Shown here one piece after another: positions 10,401-18,471 of a stretch of 43,866 nucleotides of DNA. Location: assembly GCA_900543585.1 (NCBI GenBank), contig UQRP01000023.1, positions 1-43,866 of the forward strand, read 5' to 3'. Made by a program: the position numbers and the translations under genes. The notes beneath the pieces are model-generated. The model was given only the letters and a program-made list of their open reading frames with translations, was not told the origin of the DNA and did not search any database. Within the stretch, counting starts at the first letter, position 1. Every line of letters begins with the position of its first letter. The DNA is from an uncultured Prevotella sp. (GTDB lineage Bacteria; Bacteroidota; Bacteroidia; Bacteroidales; Bacteroidaceae).

Positions 10401-13400
10401 CCATCTCATGTATATCAACACTGGCAATCTCAGGGCCAGCATAAATACGCACAGGGTCGCCAATGGCAAATGCCTGGTTGGTTGTAAAGGTGTGGCTCTC
10501 CCCCTTTAACAAATGCACATTACTTTCCTTCACGACATTGTTCACGCCCCAGCCATAATAAAGCTCCTGAGCGGCAACAATGGTAAAGTTATATTGCTTA
10601 ACGCCATCTGCCGGGATAAGGAACTGAATAACATCGGCTCTAAAGTCACCAGTTACCCATTTAGCGTCAAGCAGACTGAAACGTTGGCTCAGCCACCACT
10701 CACGATGAGCTTTACGACTACCCTGCAAAGAACTGAGATAATTCAATCCTTTATCAGTATAAGGAGCGATATACTTGTACTCAGCGTCCTGATTATATAC
10801 GCGCTCACACCACTTACCACTGAAGTCATCGTTAAAGACGCTAAGAACCTTCTCATAAGTCAGACCGCCCTGCTGCAATGCAGCATCAACCTCTCTGACC
10901 ATTTCCATGCACTCATCATCAGCCTCAAAATTATTCCAAAGTACTGAGTCGTGTCCAGCATAGCAATAGTCATTCAGTTCAGCGTCCTTGCTCTGACGGT
11001 CGATGAATGGGTCATATTTCAACAAACCGTCATTACGAACACCATTAATGGTATCATTATCATAATTGATATAGAACCAATGCTCTCCGTCCTCTGTGGT
11101 AAGCATTGCGTTCTTCACCGGCTGGTCAACAGCGCCAAAGCGCATCAGATAAACATAGTACGCACACAACAATGGCAAATTAAAATGGTCAGCCTTCTCC
11201 GCTTTCCATTTTGCCAAATTCCCATCAGTTGAGGCTACCCATGTAACAAGTTTCTTCAATGCGGTATCGTTCGTACTGCCATCTGGATAACGCCCCTCAA
11301 AGCTCTGCATCCAGCGCTTTGTGCCCTTAGAATCAATAGTGTCATCCCAACCCTTTACGGATTTCATAAGAGCAATTTCTTCTTTATTGGCAAGACACTC
11401 CCAGCATTCTACTTTACTATTGTCAAATTCCCAAGAAGTGCCATCAGGAGAAACACCACTAATATCCTTAAAACCAAATACGCTCTCAGAACTCTTATCA
11501 TTAAGGAAATTATACTTGCCCATAAACACCAGGTCGTCATCCTTTGTAAGTCGATAGAACACAACCATTGGGAAACCAGCAACGGTAGTTCTGACATCGT
11601 ATGGAAATCCATTAGCAGCAGCCGTTTTCTGAGCCTCTGTTCTAAATACATACTTGCCGCCCATCACGCTGTTATAGAGGACTTTATTCCACAGCATTGC
11701 AATACCGGCATTATGAGTGCCGGAAGACTCCGCAAAGTCAGCTTTCCAAGTCCACCTGTCACAAGGCTGAGAGCCTGTAATGTGAGCATATTTCTTCACA
11801 CTATAAGGCTTGCCATCGGCATCATAACACTCTGTAGAATCTTTCTTGGCGATATACGGACGCAAGTTCTTGCGCGGATAAGTCATTGAAGATGTGCCCT
11901 GCGGTGTCATATAGACATTCTTCCATGAAAAGTTCTTTGTTCTGTCCTTCAAATCATAGAAGTCAATATCCACATACTCCACATGCTTCTTATCGGTCGT
12001 AGCCTCAATAGCTGGAATGTTACCAGTAATAACTGCAACCGGAAGCTCGCCTTCCAACTTTGATACCGCAAAAGTACCATTTTCGGTCACATTATTACGC
12101 TCATATACGCTAAGCATTTCTGAGACTGATGAGCGATACAATATATAGTTATTAAGAATATCATCATCCCCCAACGCCTTATCATAACAGCGTATCTGAC
12201 GAAGCTTAACGGTACAATCATCGCTTCCAGCAATATTAATCGACTTATCGCTGACAAAATTATCAGTTGAGGTAAATGATGTTGCTCCAGACAGAATGCC
12301 GTTGACATACACAAATGCCATGCACTTATTCACAGCGCCCGTCTTAGGTGTAATAACAAACGTTATACGATAACTCTCGCCACTCTTAAAGCGCGTACCA
12401 ACACGGCCCGTATCACTACTGCCACTGGCAGCGGAAGAACGTGATATAAGCTCAATTTGGCTGGCGGTAATCAATATACCCGCCCCCTCAGAGCCACGCA
12501 TGTCACACACAACAGCATCATCATTCTTGACATCCTCAGTGCCAAACTCAAACTCAATCGTCTTTGCCGTGTCTGTAGCCAAAGGAGCATAAGGGACGGA
12601 GACGCTTGCTCCATTCGGAATAACAAGCCACCCATCATTCCAACCACTTTGCTCAGTCCAGTCAAAACCACTTAATACAGCAGATTTATCGTCAGATACC
12701 CAAACAGCCTTATCCTTAGACGAATTACTCTTGCCAGTTGCATCCAATGATAAAGTCAAATGGTCTGTAAGCTCACTTAGGTCAAGAGTGGTCGGCTGCA
12801 CCGTCACTGTAAGGCTTCTTGCGCCAACCTTCAGAGTCTTTATGCCACTCGTCTTACTCATAAACTTATAAGTATATACAGTGCCATTAGAACATTCCAT
12901 AGTAGTCAGCAGCTCGTCATCAAGGCTTATGCTGACGCTTGTTTTATCGTCACCGCTATTGTTGTACGAGGCAAACTTAATATCTGTACCGATGAACTGC
13001 TCCATATTCGGAATTGTTGGAGCGGTTGTAACAATATCAGCCCCTGGAGGATAATTTATAGACAAGGCAACATAGCTGACATCGGTGGCCTCTCTACAGA
13101 CAAAAAATTCTCTATATAACAAAGTAGCGTACTGCTTTTTCTCCTGCATCATAACATATGCTCGCATCTGCAATGTATGAACGCCATCGCTAAGGCCATC
13201 AGTACTTATATATTTGGTTTTACTACCAGTGGCCGCAGTAATCTCATCCTCATTCTTGTTATATTCGATCTGTTTTCCGTCAACATAAAACTCCACAGCC
13301 TTTACGCCATCACCAGTCAATGTAAACGGTATCTCCAGTGTATCATTATAAAGCTTTGTAATATCAAAGCTGTCCTCAAGTTGTACGTTGAAGATATTAT

Positions 13401-13974
13401 AAATTACCGAAGCTGTTGCAGGGGCCTGGGTATTCACACCTGATATGGAAATGCGAACAACAACCCTTCCAGTCATACCGGCCAAATATTCGTCAACATT
13501 AAAACTGACATTCTCCCCGGCAGCATACTGCTTAACAACGGTTCGCTTTTTATTTCCGCCCGTAATGGTATAAGTACAAACAACGCTATCCCCAGTATCA
13601 GTGTTTCCATTGGTAGTGAAAACCCCGAACGAAAAATTGATTACATTTCCAGTCGTACCGTAAAGCAAAGACACATGAGTAGCCGACTGCATCAAAATGC
13701 TTGCATAATATATGCTTTGTGCCGCAAATGAGCCAAGCACCTTATTAGCATTTTTGTCCGGGTCGTCTATATAAGCATCCCTGTCTTCATCGTTGGCAAA
13801 ACACTTATAGGTATTTGATGTGGTATCATAATAAAGTAAACCTATCTTACTGGCAAATTGTGACTTGATAAAAGTCTGTACGGCACTGCCGGAATATGGC
13901 AAGTTGTTCTCCTTATCATTGCCCCAGTCCGCATGTATATCTGGTATCGAGTTTTCACTAATCTTTTTGGCCAT
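7408..13974 (-). CDS. Giant modular tail/adhesin protein (2188 aa) with LamG-like, CotH-like, LRR and Ig-like regions
   Basis: The order of regions that can be seen: residues 1-100, a module (SIPDIHADWG...YKCFANDEDRDAYI) also present at the start of the next fibre gene, probably the attachment to the tail; beta-rich repeats to about 390; a LamG/concanavalin-like region at about 400-615 (VYVNGILSG, IRCYDKALGDDDI); a CotH-like region at about 735-1000 (KADFAESSGTHNAG, MGKYNFLNDK, FYINYDNDT); a short leucine-rich repeat run at 1238-1328; an Ig/Big_2-like domain near 1413-1490; six 23-residue BspA-type LRR units at about 1772-1905 (SSVTSLG..CF..C.SLTSITIP); and a C-terminal beta domain likely to bind the host surface. 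Base composition is visibly more AT-rich than the neighbouring baseplate genes, as often seen for exchanged receptor-binding genes. No intramolecular chaperone motif was recognised. Confidence 0.85.
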   Translation of the reverse strand: MAKKISENSIPDIHADWGNDKENNLPYSGSAVQTFIKSQFASKIGLLYYDTTSNTYKCFANDEDRDAYIDDPDKNANKVLGSFAAQSIYYASILMQSATHVSLLYGTTGNVINFSFGVFTTNGNTDTGDSVVCTYTITGGNKKRTVVKQYAAGENVSFNVDEYLAGMTGRVVVRISISGVNTQAPATASVIYNIFNVQLEDSFDITKLYNDTLEIPFTLTGDGVKAVEFYVDGKQIEYNKNEDEITAATGSKTKYISTDGLSDGVHTLQMRAYVMMQEKKQYATLLYREFFVCREATDVSYVALSINYPPGADIVTTAPTIPNMEQFIGTDIKFASYNNSGDDKTSVSISLDDELLTTMECSNGTVYTYKFMSKTSGIKTLKVGARSLTVTVQPTTLDLSELTDHLTLSLDATGKSNSSKDKAVWVSDDKSAVLSGFDWTEQSGWNDGWLVIPNGASVSVPYAPLATDTAKTIEFEFGTEDVKNDDAVVCDMRGSEGAGILITASQIELISRSSAASGSSDTGRVGTRFKSGESYRITFVITPKTGAVNKCMAFVYVNGILSGATSFTSTDNFVSDKSINIAGSDDCTVKLRQIRCYDKALGDDDILNNYILYRSSVSEMLSVYERNNVTENGTFAVSKLEGELPVAVITGNIPAIEATTDKKHVEYVDIDFYDLKDRTKNFSWKNVYMTPQGTSSMTYPRKNLRPYIAKKDSTECYDADGKPYSVKKYAHITGSQPCDRWTWKADFAESSGTHNAGIAMLWNKVLYNSVMGGKYVFRTEAQKTAAANGFPYDVRTTVAGFPMVVFYRLTKDDDLVFMGKYNFLNDKSSESVFGFKDISGVSPDGTSWEFDNSKVECWECLANKEEIALMKSVKGWDDTIDSKGTKRWMQSFEGRYPDGSTNDTALKKLVTWVASTDGNLAKWKAEKADHFNLPLLCAYYVYLMRFGAVDQPVKNAMLTTEDGEHWFYINYDNDTINGVRNDGLLKYDPFIDRQSKDAELNDYCYAGHDSVLWNNFEADDECMEMVREVDAALQQGGLTYEKVLSVFNDDFSGKWCERVYNQDAEYKYIAPYTDKGLNYLSSLQGSRKAHREWWLSQRFSLLDAKWVTGDFRADVIQFLIPADGVKQYNFTIVAAQELYYGWGVNNVVKESNVHLLKGESHTFTTNQAFAIGDPVRIYAGPEIASVDIHEMGNVIAHLNVNGAYSERKGTNLEKLVVGGEDVSNTALTSGNFTGLADCTKLKYLDIRGMKGLTDIDTAGLTHLETLLLDNSGLTSLTLKNCPVASLSLPSSIISLDIEGLTKLNSLNIDTTTLRTLTVKNCAVDIFDMLKNWAIDSSKQYSIDIEDVNWKGKTAADAITIGQKIKSAGGTLKGRIEVDSITSDNYQQLMEVFGDNCFSARSSMYVYAKGGTLIVLAPKSIVEGRTGKISVVGVEDGATVSFTVTSGSDRATVDNKGTVTVKETGNSGNITIMVSVIKGDNIVSSNASISIVQAVYPSLSIDGATQIAEDASYHAKLANVTGQNADYVRYGWSISGKAAEDNNVKLSSESGESTTVNVISNPDAGTTKLFKLTLTGYKVNGTGVNSSVDITLNELNKIVCYDSSADVPEGGNTNQPLMELAKANSWLKKDGVNLWASDCRAVTSLPSGITELTTFDEFQYFTGITSLSGTFKNLMSIKLPDSLTTLNASFSNILNKIRISSKSSDVSYRIEIGAQIIDVGRNTDISAFEDKLICYNKFIADSNNERYEVIDNLLCTKDVKNKICVRGVNTQNVVIPDSVTSLGDSCFNNCPSLTSITIPSSVTSLGDSCFDSCYSLTSITIPSSVTSLGTHCFNHCSSLTSITIPSSVTSLENYCFNGCSSLTSITIPSSVTSLGDFCFYSCSSLTSITIPSSVTSLGNYCFNGCFKLTKIYFEPTTPPTITSYTFSGVTSNWSGKVYTVNYATYQQATNWSAIADRILLDDRYTYTYKSLTITADDVVGNNTKTKIHWTEVVTKTKDGISTDMTFTGDVMSDVFEQNKSKTETVQRTISYTKDGLTATTTITQGVWTDKYYAVDLNSQWRTSSDIANPDSTSYEGVYESNSNYNVSNGVATMSIQIVGYDSFTVLIRSNGESNFDYVMVGKIDAQPTMSDYQADTKGAATSATAVSNYKEVTFSGLGNTEHTIYIAYRKDRSGDSGTDRGYVLIPKNQ
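8262..8655 (-). repeat. Six near-identical 69-bp DNA repeats coding for LRR units, with a variable NNY block
   Basis: The CCAAGCTCGTTACACT element recurs at exact 69-bp spacing. Outside a short block the units are almost identical; within it five codons vary and all end in C or T. They encode the BspA-like LRR units of the giant tail protein. Confidence 0.85.
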
Positions 13975-14000
13975 AGTATATGTATTTTCAATATGAATAA

Positions 14001-14762
14001 TCAGTCTTCCAAAATATTATAAAAAGTATTATCATCAACGGTGCCGGCAGTTACAAGAGCTTCATACTCAGTTTCAGTCAACGTAACCATTGTCACCATA
14101 TGCTTATTCAGCACATCAATACTCTTCTGAGCAGCACTGAGACTATTCTGAAGAGTTGTGTCGTTATCTCCTCTTGCCTTTATTTCATCATTAATCTTTT
14201 GTAATAAGGCGGTATTTTCGTTAGTCCTTGTATGCGTCTCAGTATCGAGAGCTCGCTGCAAAGAAGTGTCGGCAGATTCTCTGGAAGCCGCTTCTGCATC
14301 AACAGCCTGCTGCAAGGCTGTATCGGCACTTGTTCTTGCCTTCACCTCATCACTAACGGACTTCTCTAAAACAGCATCTTTATCTCCACGAGCCTTTACT
14401 TCCGCGTCAATTTTTTGCTGCAAGGCTGTATCACCGGCTAATCTGTCCTTAGATTCTTGGTCATAATATACAGACGGAGCCTCAAAGGAAGCGATAACCT
14501 TATCCGCAGCTGCTGAAGGGTCATTGATATAAGCATCCCGGTCCTTAATATTGGAAAAACACTTATATTGTTTAGTTGTGCCGTCATAATATACCACGCC
14601 AATCCTTTTGCGCAGCTGAGACTTGATAAACTCTTCCACCCTGGATCCTGGGTAAGACGTCTCATCATCTATCTGCCAACTGGTGTCTATATCTGGAATC
14701 GGGTCGTCCTGCAAATACTTGATACGAGTCGATTTCTTATCAGTTACCTTTATCTTTCCCAT
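14001..14762 (-). CDS. Tail fibre protein with attachment module and long coiled coil
   Basis: 253 residues. Residues 1-95 match the start of the giant tail protein (IPDIDTSW, VEEFIKSQLRKRIGVVYYD, YKCFSNIKDRDAYINDP). Residues about 105-210 are a heptad-like coiled coil made of the repeated phrases DTALQQ.IDAEVKARGD and SADTALQQAVDAEAASR, as in trimeric phage fibres. The last 26 residues (LTETEYEALVTAGTVDDNTFYNILED) match the end of the 148-aa protein two genes upstream. Shared start with one neighbour and shared end with another make it a bridging mosaic of fibre modules. It starts 26 bases before the giant tail gene. Confidence 0.8.
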   Translation of the reverse strand: MGKIKVTDKKSTRIKYLQDDPIPDIDTSWQIDDETSYPGSRVEEFIKSQLRKRIGVVYYDGTTKQYKCFSNIKDRDAYINDPSAAADKVIASFEAPSVYYDQESKDRLAGDTALQQKIDAEVKARGDKDAVLEKSVSDEVKARTSADTALQQAVDAEAASRESADTSLQRALDTETHTRTNENTALLQKINDEIKARGDNDTTLQNSLSAAQKSIDVLNKHMVTMVTLTETEYEALVTAGTVDDNTFYNILED

Positions 14763-14776
14763 ATGCTATCTTTTAA

Positions 14777-14944
14777 TCATTTCCACCCGTCATTATTGCT
14801 CCATCCCTTATCATTGTACCATGCCCCACTGCCAAAACAGCTGTTTATGGCCTCCCACAAGAGTTTGGCACCCTTGTACACAGCCGTTATCACCTTCCCG
14901 CCATGATAGCGCACCGCCAATTCTTTATTGCCCTTACGTATCAT
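14777..14944 (-). CDS. Small tail-region protein (55 aa)
   Basis: A 55-residue frame (begins MIRKGNKELAVRYHGG, ends SNNDGWK) fills the gap between two fibre genes. It starts two bases after the stop of the upstream gene, with GAGG a few bases before the ATG. The sequence has many Trp and Gly residues (KLLWEAINSCFGSG, AWYNDKGW), suggesting a small virion component. Similar short proteins in this position occur in phages of Bacteroidota; no function is known to me. The tight packing and the coding-like composition support it as a real gene although it is short. Confidence 0.65.
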   Translation of the reverse strand: MIRKGNKELAVRYHGGKVITAVYKGAKLLWEAINSCFGSGAWYNDKGWSNNDGWK

Positions 14945-14948
14945 TCCT

Positions 14949-15395
14949 CTAATCCTCTAAGATATTATAGTAAGTATTCTCATCCACCTTGCCTTCAGAT
15001 ACAAGCTTGTCATAGTCGTCGCTCGAAATGTCAACCATAACATAAGTGCTGTTCAGCTTCCCAACGGCAAGCCAAGCTTTCTCTGCGCCCTGCCAGGCAT
15101 ACACCATCCCGTTCTCGGCCTCAGTGCCATCCCCACCGTTCCAGATGCTTACCAGCTGTCCAAACCTTATCGCCTTGCCGTCGGTTCCAACAGGAGCTGC
15201 CACATCAGCGTCCATTTCAGCCTTCGTCTTGTAGACCTTCCTTATCCCGAGCACGTCGGCACGACGCTCAATGTTCGCCATGTAGTCCAGTTCGTCAGCG
15301 TGCAGCCCGAACGTATCCTCAGCGCTGATGCTGCCCGTCGCCTTCTTCTTTCTCAGGCTCTCGGCACGAGCCTGTAGCTCATATATTGTACTCAT
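14949..15395 (-). CDS. Tail-fibre-associated protein
   Basis: 148 residues. The N-terminal 60 residues are charged and helical (IYELQARAESLRKKKATGSI), followed by a beta-rich part containing KAIRFGQLVSIWNG and MVYAWQGAEKAWLAVG. The C-terminal tail SDDYDKLVSEGKVDENTYYNILED is nearly the same as the end of the coiled-coil fibre protein, suggesting a common docking or trimerisation element. It follows the 274-aa gene by 12 bases. The precise role is unknown; position favours a distal tail or fibre connector. Confidence 0.7.
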   Translation of the reverse strand: MSTIYELQARAESLRKKKATGSISAEDTFGLHADELDYMANIERRADVLGIRKVYKTKAEMDADVAAPVGTDGKAIRFGQLVSIWNGGDGTEAENGMVYAWQGAEKAWLAVGKLNSTYVMVDISSDDYDKLVSEGKVDENTYYNILED

Positions 15396-15407
15396 TCGCT
15401 ATTCTCC

Positions 15408-16232
15408 TTATTTAGGTATCTCGAAAATAGTCTTCACGGCACACTGCATAGGGCAGTTCACGTCATTGTCAGCAACACCGTTAAGCCAAAGACCCCCCTC
15501 CGTATTCTGCAAGATAGCATGTTTCGCTCTTGCTTCTGTGCCGCCGCCAACACCTAACACAACATCAGCGTAGAAAGTCGACAATGCGTATGGAAAGACT
15601 TTGTCGGTGAAATCAAACAGAGTGCTGCCTAGCTCGCCGCCTAATGTCTCCCATGATGCAGCATTGCTCTTTATGTTTATTCGCACTCTGTAAGCATCAC
15701 CAACATCCATATACTGCACCGTTCCCGAATATCCGTTATGGAACGACACGTTAATGTCGATGTATGTTGCCACAGGAGTGTTTCTCTTTATCGGCAGCGC
15801 TATGAGCGACCACACCTCTTTCAGATCGCTGTATTTCACCATGTCATCGTCAGTCCTAACTGTCGAATAATAAGCCGTGGCAGTCCGTCGGCACGCATGG
15901 CTCTGCCCGTCGTCAAAGTTACGTTCATCAGTCTCTACAGTCTTTACACCGACATAGACGACATCGTTATCTCCTAAGGTTATATTCGTTTCCGGCAATT
16001 CGTAAACAGTACCGTCCTTCACCAGCCAGTTCTGACCTATATAGTAAGCCTCCTTACCGCCTTCCGCAGGACCGAGCATTTTCCCGTTTTTCTCCTTCAG
16101 CAGGTAAGTGCCTGTTCCGGCTCCCAGTGCCTTCAGCAGCATTCCCAGCTGGCTCAGCGGCTCAGCCTGCATCAGCTCCAGATCGTCAAGATAAACAGGC
16201 TGGCCGCCCTCATTAAACAACAGTTTATTCAT
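15408..16232 (-). CDS. Baseplate-distal tail protein (fibre connector candidate)
   Basis: 274 residues with no recognised enzyme motif. It begins MNKLLFNEGGQPVYLDDLELMQ, a start seen in proteins that follow baseplate J and its neighbour in Mu-like phages of Bacteroidota, and continues with a probable beta-rich distal part. Its ATG overlaps the end of the upstream 174-aa gene by 8 bases, so translation is probably coupled. Context places it between the baseplate wedge and the fibres. Confidence 0.65.
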   Translation of the reverse strand: MNKLLFNEGGQPVYLDDLELMQAEPLSQLGMLLKALGAGTGTYLLKEKNGKMLGPAEGGKEAYYIGQNWLVKDGTVYELPETNITLGDNDVVYVGVKTVETDERNFDDGQSHACRRTATAYYSTVRTDDDMVKYSDLKEVWSLIALPIKRNTPVATYIDINVSFHNGYSGTVQYMDVGDAYRVRINIKSNAASWETLGGELGSTLFDFTDKVFPYALSTFYADVVLGVGGGTEARAKHAILQNTEGGLWLNGVADNDVNCPMQCAVKTIFEIPK

Positions 16233-16749
16233 AGTCGTATAGTTCTATGCCGAAAGTCCTTCCGGCAGGTTTATATCTGTTAAGTATATTCCGTATCACT
16301 CTCAGGTTCCGGCCACCGTACCGGTCTGCCTTCGCATCCTCGCTCGTACAGAGGAACGTCGGCACCCACACCGTGAAGTTTACCTTCACCGTACTCTCGC
16401 CGTGCACCTTCAGTACCACGCCCGTGCCCTCCTTCTTTAGGTGCATCACAGTAGCCTTCTGGTTCTCTCTCTCAAAGTACATCGACAACCTCTCCTCTTC
16501 ATTAGGAGTCTCAATGTATATCTCCCTGTTCCGAAGGAAGAAGGTATCGTTCAGAATCTTCTCAAGCTTTATCACCGTGCCCGTCGTCGACAGCACCATG
16601 TCAGTGCTAGCCTTCAGCGCCATAAACTCATCGTAAACAAGTCTAATCGGCATCAGCAGCACCCTCACCAGAGCTGTCAGCACGCCGCTCCGCAGAACCG
16701 GAGGCAGCAGCTGCCGTCCAAGTTTCTCAATATCCAAGTCATACCACAT
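16225..16749 (-). CDS. Baseplate protein downstream of J (tail protein I / gp48-like position)
   Basis: 174 residues, overlapping the end of the baseplate J gene by 11 bases. The sequence starts with an amphipathic helical stretch (LLPPVLRSGVLTALVRVLLMPIRLVYDEFM) and then a beta domain (YIETPNEEERLSMYFE, FTVWVPTFL). In Mu and P2-like phages the gene directly after J encodes the protein that completes the baseplate wedge and carries fibres. Sequence similarity to those families is not obvious by eye, so the assignment is by position. Confidence 0.6.
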   Translation of the reverse strand: MWYDLDIEKLGRQLLPPVLRSGVLTALVRVLLMPIRLVYDEFMALKASTDMVLSTTGTVIKLEKILNDTFFLRNREIYIETPNEEERLSMYFERENQKATVMHLKKEGTGVVLKVHGESTVKVNFTVWVPTFLCTSEDAKADRYGGRNLRVIRNILNRYKPAGRTFGIELYDYE

Positions 16750-17584
16750 AACTCAAAGTATTTTCCAGACCGTCAGCCTTATAGCTCCCCGACGCGCCCT
16801 GGTAGTTATTACCGTCCATCTTCTTCCAGTCCTGGCCGTCCTTCAGGTACCAGCAGTCACCCAGTTCCACGTCGGTAACTCCGTCAACCCTCTGTATGGC
16901 GTCCACAAGCTTCGTCTTGTTCAGCATACCGCCATAGACAATACTCTTCAGAAACTCCTGGATAGCCCGTTCCACAGGCTTGCTACCGTCAGCCACGCTC
17001 GCTCCATCCGAGTCAATGAGCAGCGGGTCAGTCCATATCTTCGCGTTGATCCTCACCCTGTCAGTATCCCTCGACGAAATATTCAGAATCACGCCAGCCA
17101 CCTTAATCCTGTTCATATACGCTTTGAACGGCGTTAAATCAGCGTTTGAAAGCGCCACAGGTTCACCGCCTTTGTCGCCGCTGACCAGAATCTCCACGCT
17201 CGTTCCGCGGTCCCTCACGGCAGCATACTTTACGATCCTCTTCGCCTCGTCCTCCGTGTCGTACTCGTATTCCATCGTAGCCTCGTTCAGCCTTAAAGCG
17301 ACACCTTTCTGATACTCCAGAGCCTTTCTGTGATACCATGGCACACTCGCCACAACAGCACTCGCCACCTTATCCGCTACCTCAGCCTTGTATCTGTCCA
17401 TGATCACCTCCAGCACATGGGTAGCCCCGGCAACAATAAACAGCAGAATATTCTCCAGACTCACATTTGAGAAGCTTTCGCTCCACGTCGCCCCCTCCCT
17501 CAGACCATACTTTTCCCTCAGCGTCTCGTCACCAAGAAACGCATCAGTCATCGTCTTTTTTATCTCAGCTACACTTCTTGCCAT
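16739..17584 (-). CDS. Baseplate J-like protein
   Basis: 281 residues. Features of the Baseplate_J family are the N-terminal MARSVAEIKKTMTDAFL helix, the central segment with ALEYQKGVAL and RGTSVEILVSGDKGGEP, and the C-terminal AIQEFLKSIVYGGMLNKTKLVDAIQRVDGVTDVEL, which closely resembles the end of J proteins (helix, then a strand about 'vdGV.dv'). J proteins form the wedge of the contractile-tail baseplate. It is shorter than Mu gp47 (about 360 aa) but in the range for Bacteroidota phages. Confidence 0.75.
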   Translation of the reverse strand: MARSVAEIKKTMTDAFLGDETLREKYGLREGATWSESFSNVSLENILLFIVAGATHVLEVIMDRYKAEVADKVASAVVASVPWYHRKALEYQKGVALRLNEATMEYEYDTEDEAKRIVKYAAVRDRGTSVEILVSGDKGGEPVALSNADLTPFKAYMNRIKVAGVILNISSRDTDRVRINAKIWTDPLLIDSDGASVADGSKPVERAIQEFLKSIVYGGMLNKTKLVDAIQRVDGVTDVELGDCWYLKDGQDWKKMDGNNYQGASGSYKADGLENTLSYVV

Positions 17585-17587
17585 AAT

Positions 17588-17652
17588 CTATCCAGTCTAT
17601 AAAAGTCTATAGCGTCTATTTAGTCTATCAAAGTCTATCCAGTCTATCAGAA
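17588..17652. repeat. GTCTAT-type short repeat array
   Basis: The 69-base gap between the J gene and the gene before it is filled by about seven copies of a 9-10-bp unit around GTCTAT(C/A). Related CTATAG-rich arrays occur at 30,940-31,010 and 36,151-36,258. Confidence 0.75.
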
Positions 17653-17653
17653 T

Positions 17654-17929
17654 CTATTCAAACTCCTCCCGGAACTCATCACCGAACACCCTCAGCCGTC
17701 CACCTCGGCCATCCCTTGCCGTAGCAGGGCTCACGCCGTTACGCTTGCAGTACAGCTCCATTGTCCGGTCATAAGTCTTATCAGGAATTCTCAGCTCCGT
17801 CCCACCCTTCAGCTCATCAGTCACCGACAGGCCGTTCTCGATGGCCAGGCCCATGGCTGCCTCCCAGCTGCCCTTTGTCTCCACCCCTACGTCAGCCAGA
17901 GTCTGCCCTTCCTTAACTACCGTCTTCAT
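17654..17929 (-). CDS. LysM-like tail protein (gpX-like)
   Basis: 91 residues beginning MKTVVKEGQTLADVGVETKGSWEAA and containing NGLSVTDELKGGTELRIPD, a pattern typical of the LysM fold of gpX-type tail proteins that sit near the baseplate of P2/Mu-like phages. A short basic C-terminus follows. Its start overlaps the end of the spanin gene by 4 bases, so the two are translationally coupled; the long repeat array follows it before J. Confidence 0.65.
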   Translation of the reverse strand: MKTVVKEGQTLADVGVETKGSWEAAMGLAIENGLSVTDELKGGTELRIPDKTYDRTMELYCKRNGVSPATARDGRGGRLRVFGDEFREEFE

Positions 17930-18408
17930 GGCTTCCGCAGCTTATATATCAGCGTGCCCGTGGCAAGCAATAGCACCATCAGCATCACGACGGTCTTCGC
18001 GGCACCGCCATCATCTTTCTTGCGGCCTATGGAAGTTACTTTCGCGCCAGCCTTCCATCCGGCATTTGCGGCAGCAGTGTCCACTCTTTCCACGAACACC
18101 GTATCATGAACGGTTCTCATCCGCTCCTTAACGCCTAAATTGGCAGTCTCTCTCAAGATCTTGTGCCAGTGTTCCACAAATACCGTGTCGCCCGCCATCC
18201 GCACAGCCATGCTGTCATGCCTGACAACGTTCCGCTGCATCACCACCGTATCTCTAACCGTGTCTGCAACCACTTTTGACAGTACATGATCCTCTGTCTT
18301 AATCCTCTCCACAGGCACATACCTCGTCGTCCGGCAACCCCATAGCAACATAACCAGTACCATGGCCATCACCAACCCCAAAGTCCTCTTCACGCTATCC
18401 ATATCCAT
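17926..18408 (-). CDS. Unimolecular spanin (u-spanin) candidate
   Basis: 160 residues. The N-terminus is a lipoprotein signal (LVMAMVLVMLLWGCRTT, lipobox Cys25) and the C-terminus is a single membrane helix (TVVMLMVLLLATGTLIYKLRKP, residues about 138-160). Between them lies a charged, periplasm-spanning segment rich in VxDTVFVExx repeats. A protein anchored by lipid in the outer membrane and by a C-terminal helix in the inner membrane is the design of the T1 gp11 u-spanin, which fuses the two membranes at the end of lysis. It comes directly after holin and amidase. No sequence homology to known spanins is claimed; the topology is the evidence. Confidence 0.75.
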   Translation of the reverse strand: MDMDSVKRTLGLVMAMVLVMLLWGCRTTRYVPVERIKTEDHVLSKVVADTVRDTVVMQRNVVRHDSMAVRMAGDTVFVEHWHKILRETANLGVKERMRTVHDTVFVERVDTAAANAGWKAGAKVTSIGRKKDDGGAAKTVVMLMVLLLATGTLIYKLRKP

Positions 18409-18471
18409 TAACTCTTTTTTCCCAAATTATTATCTGTCTTGCGTAAGCAGCTGCTCAGCAGCTGTCCCTGC

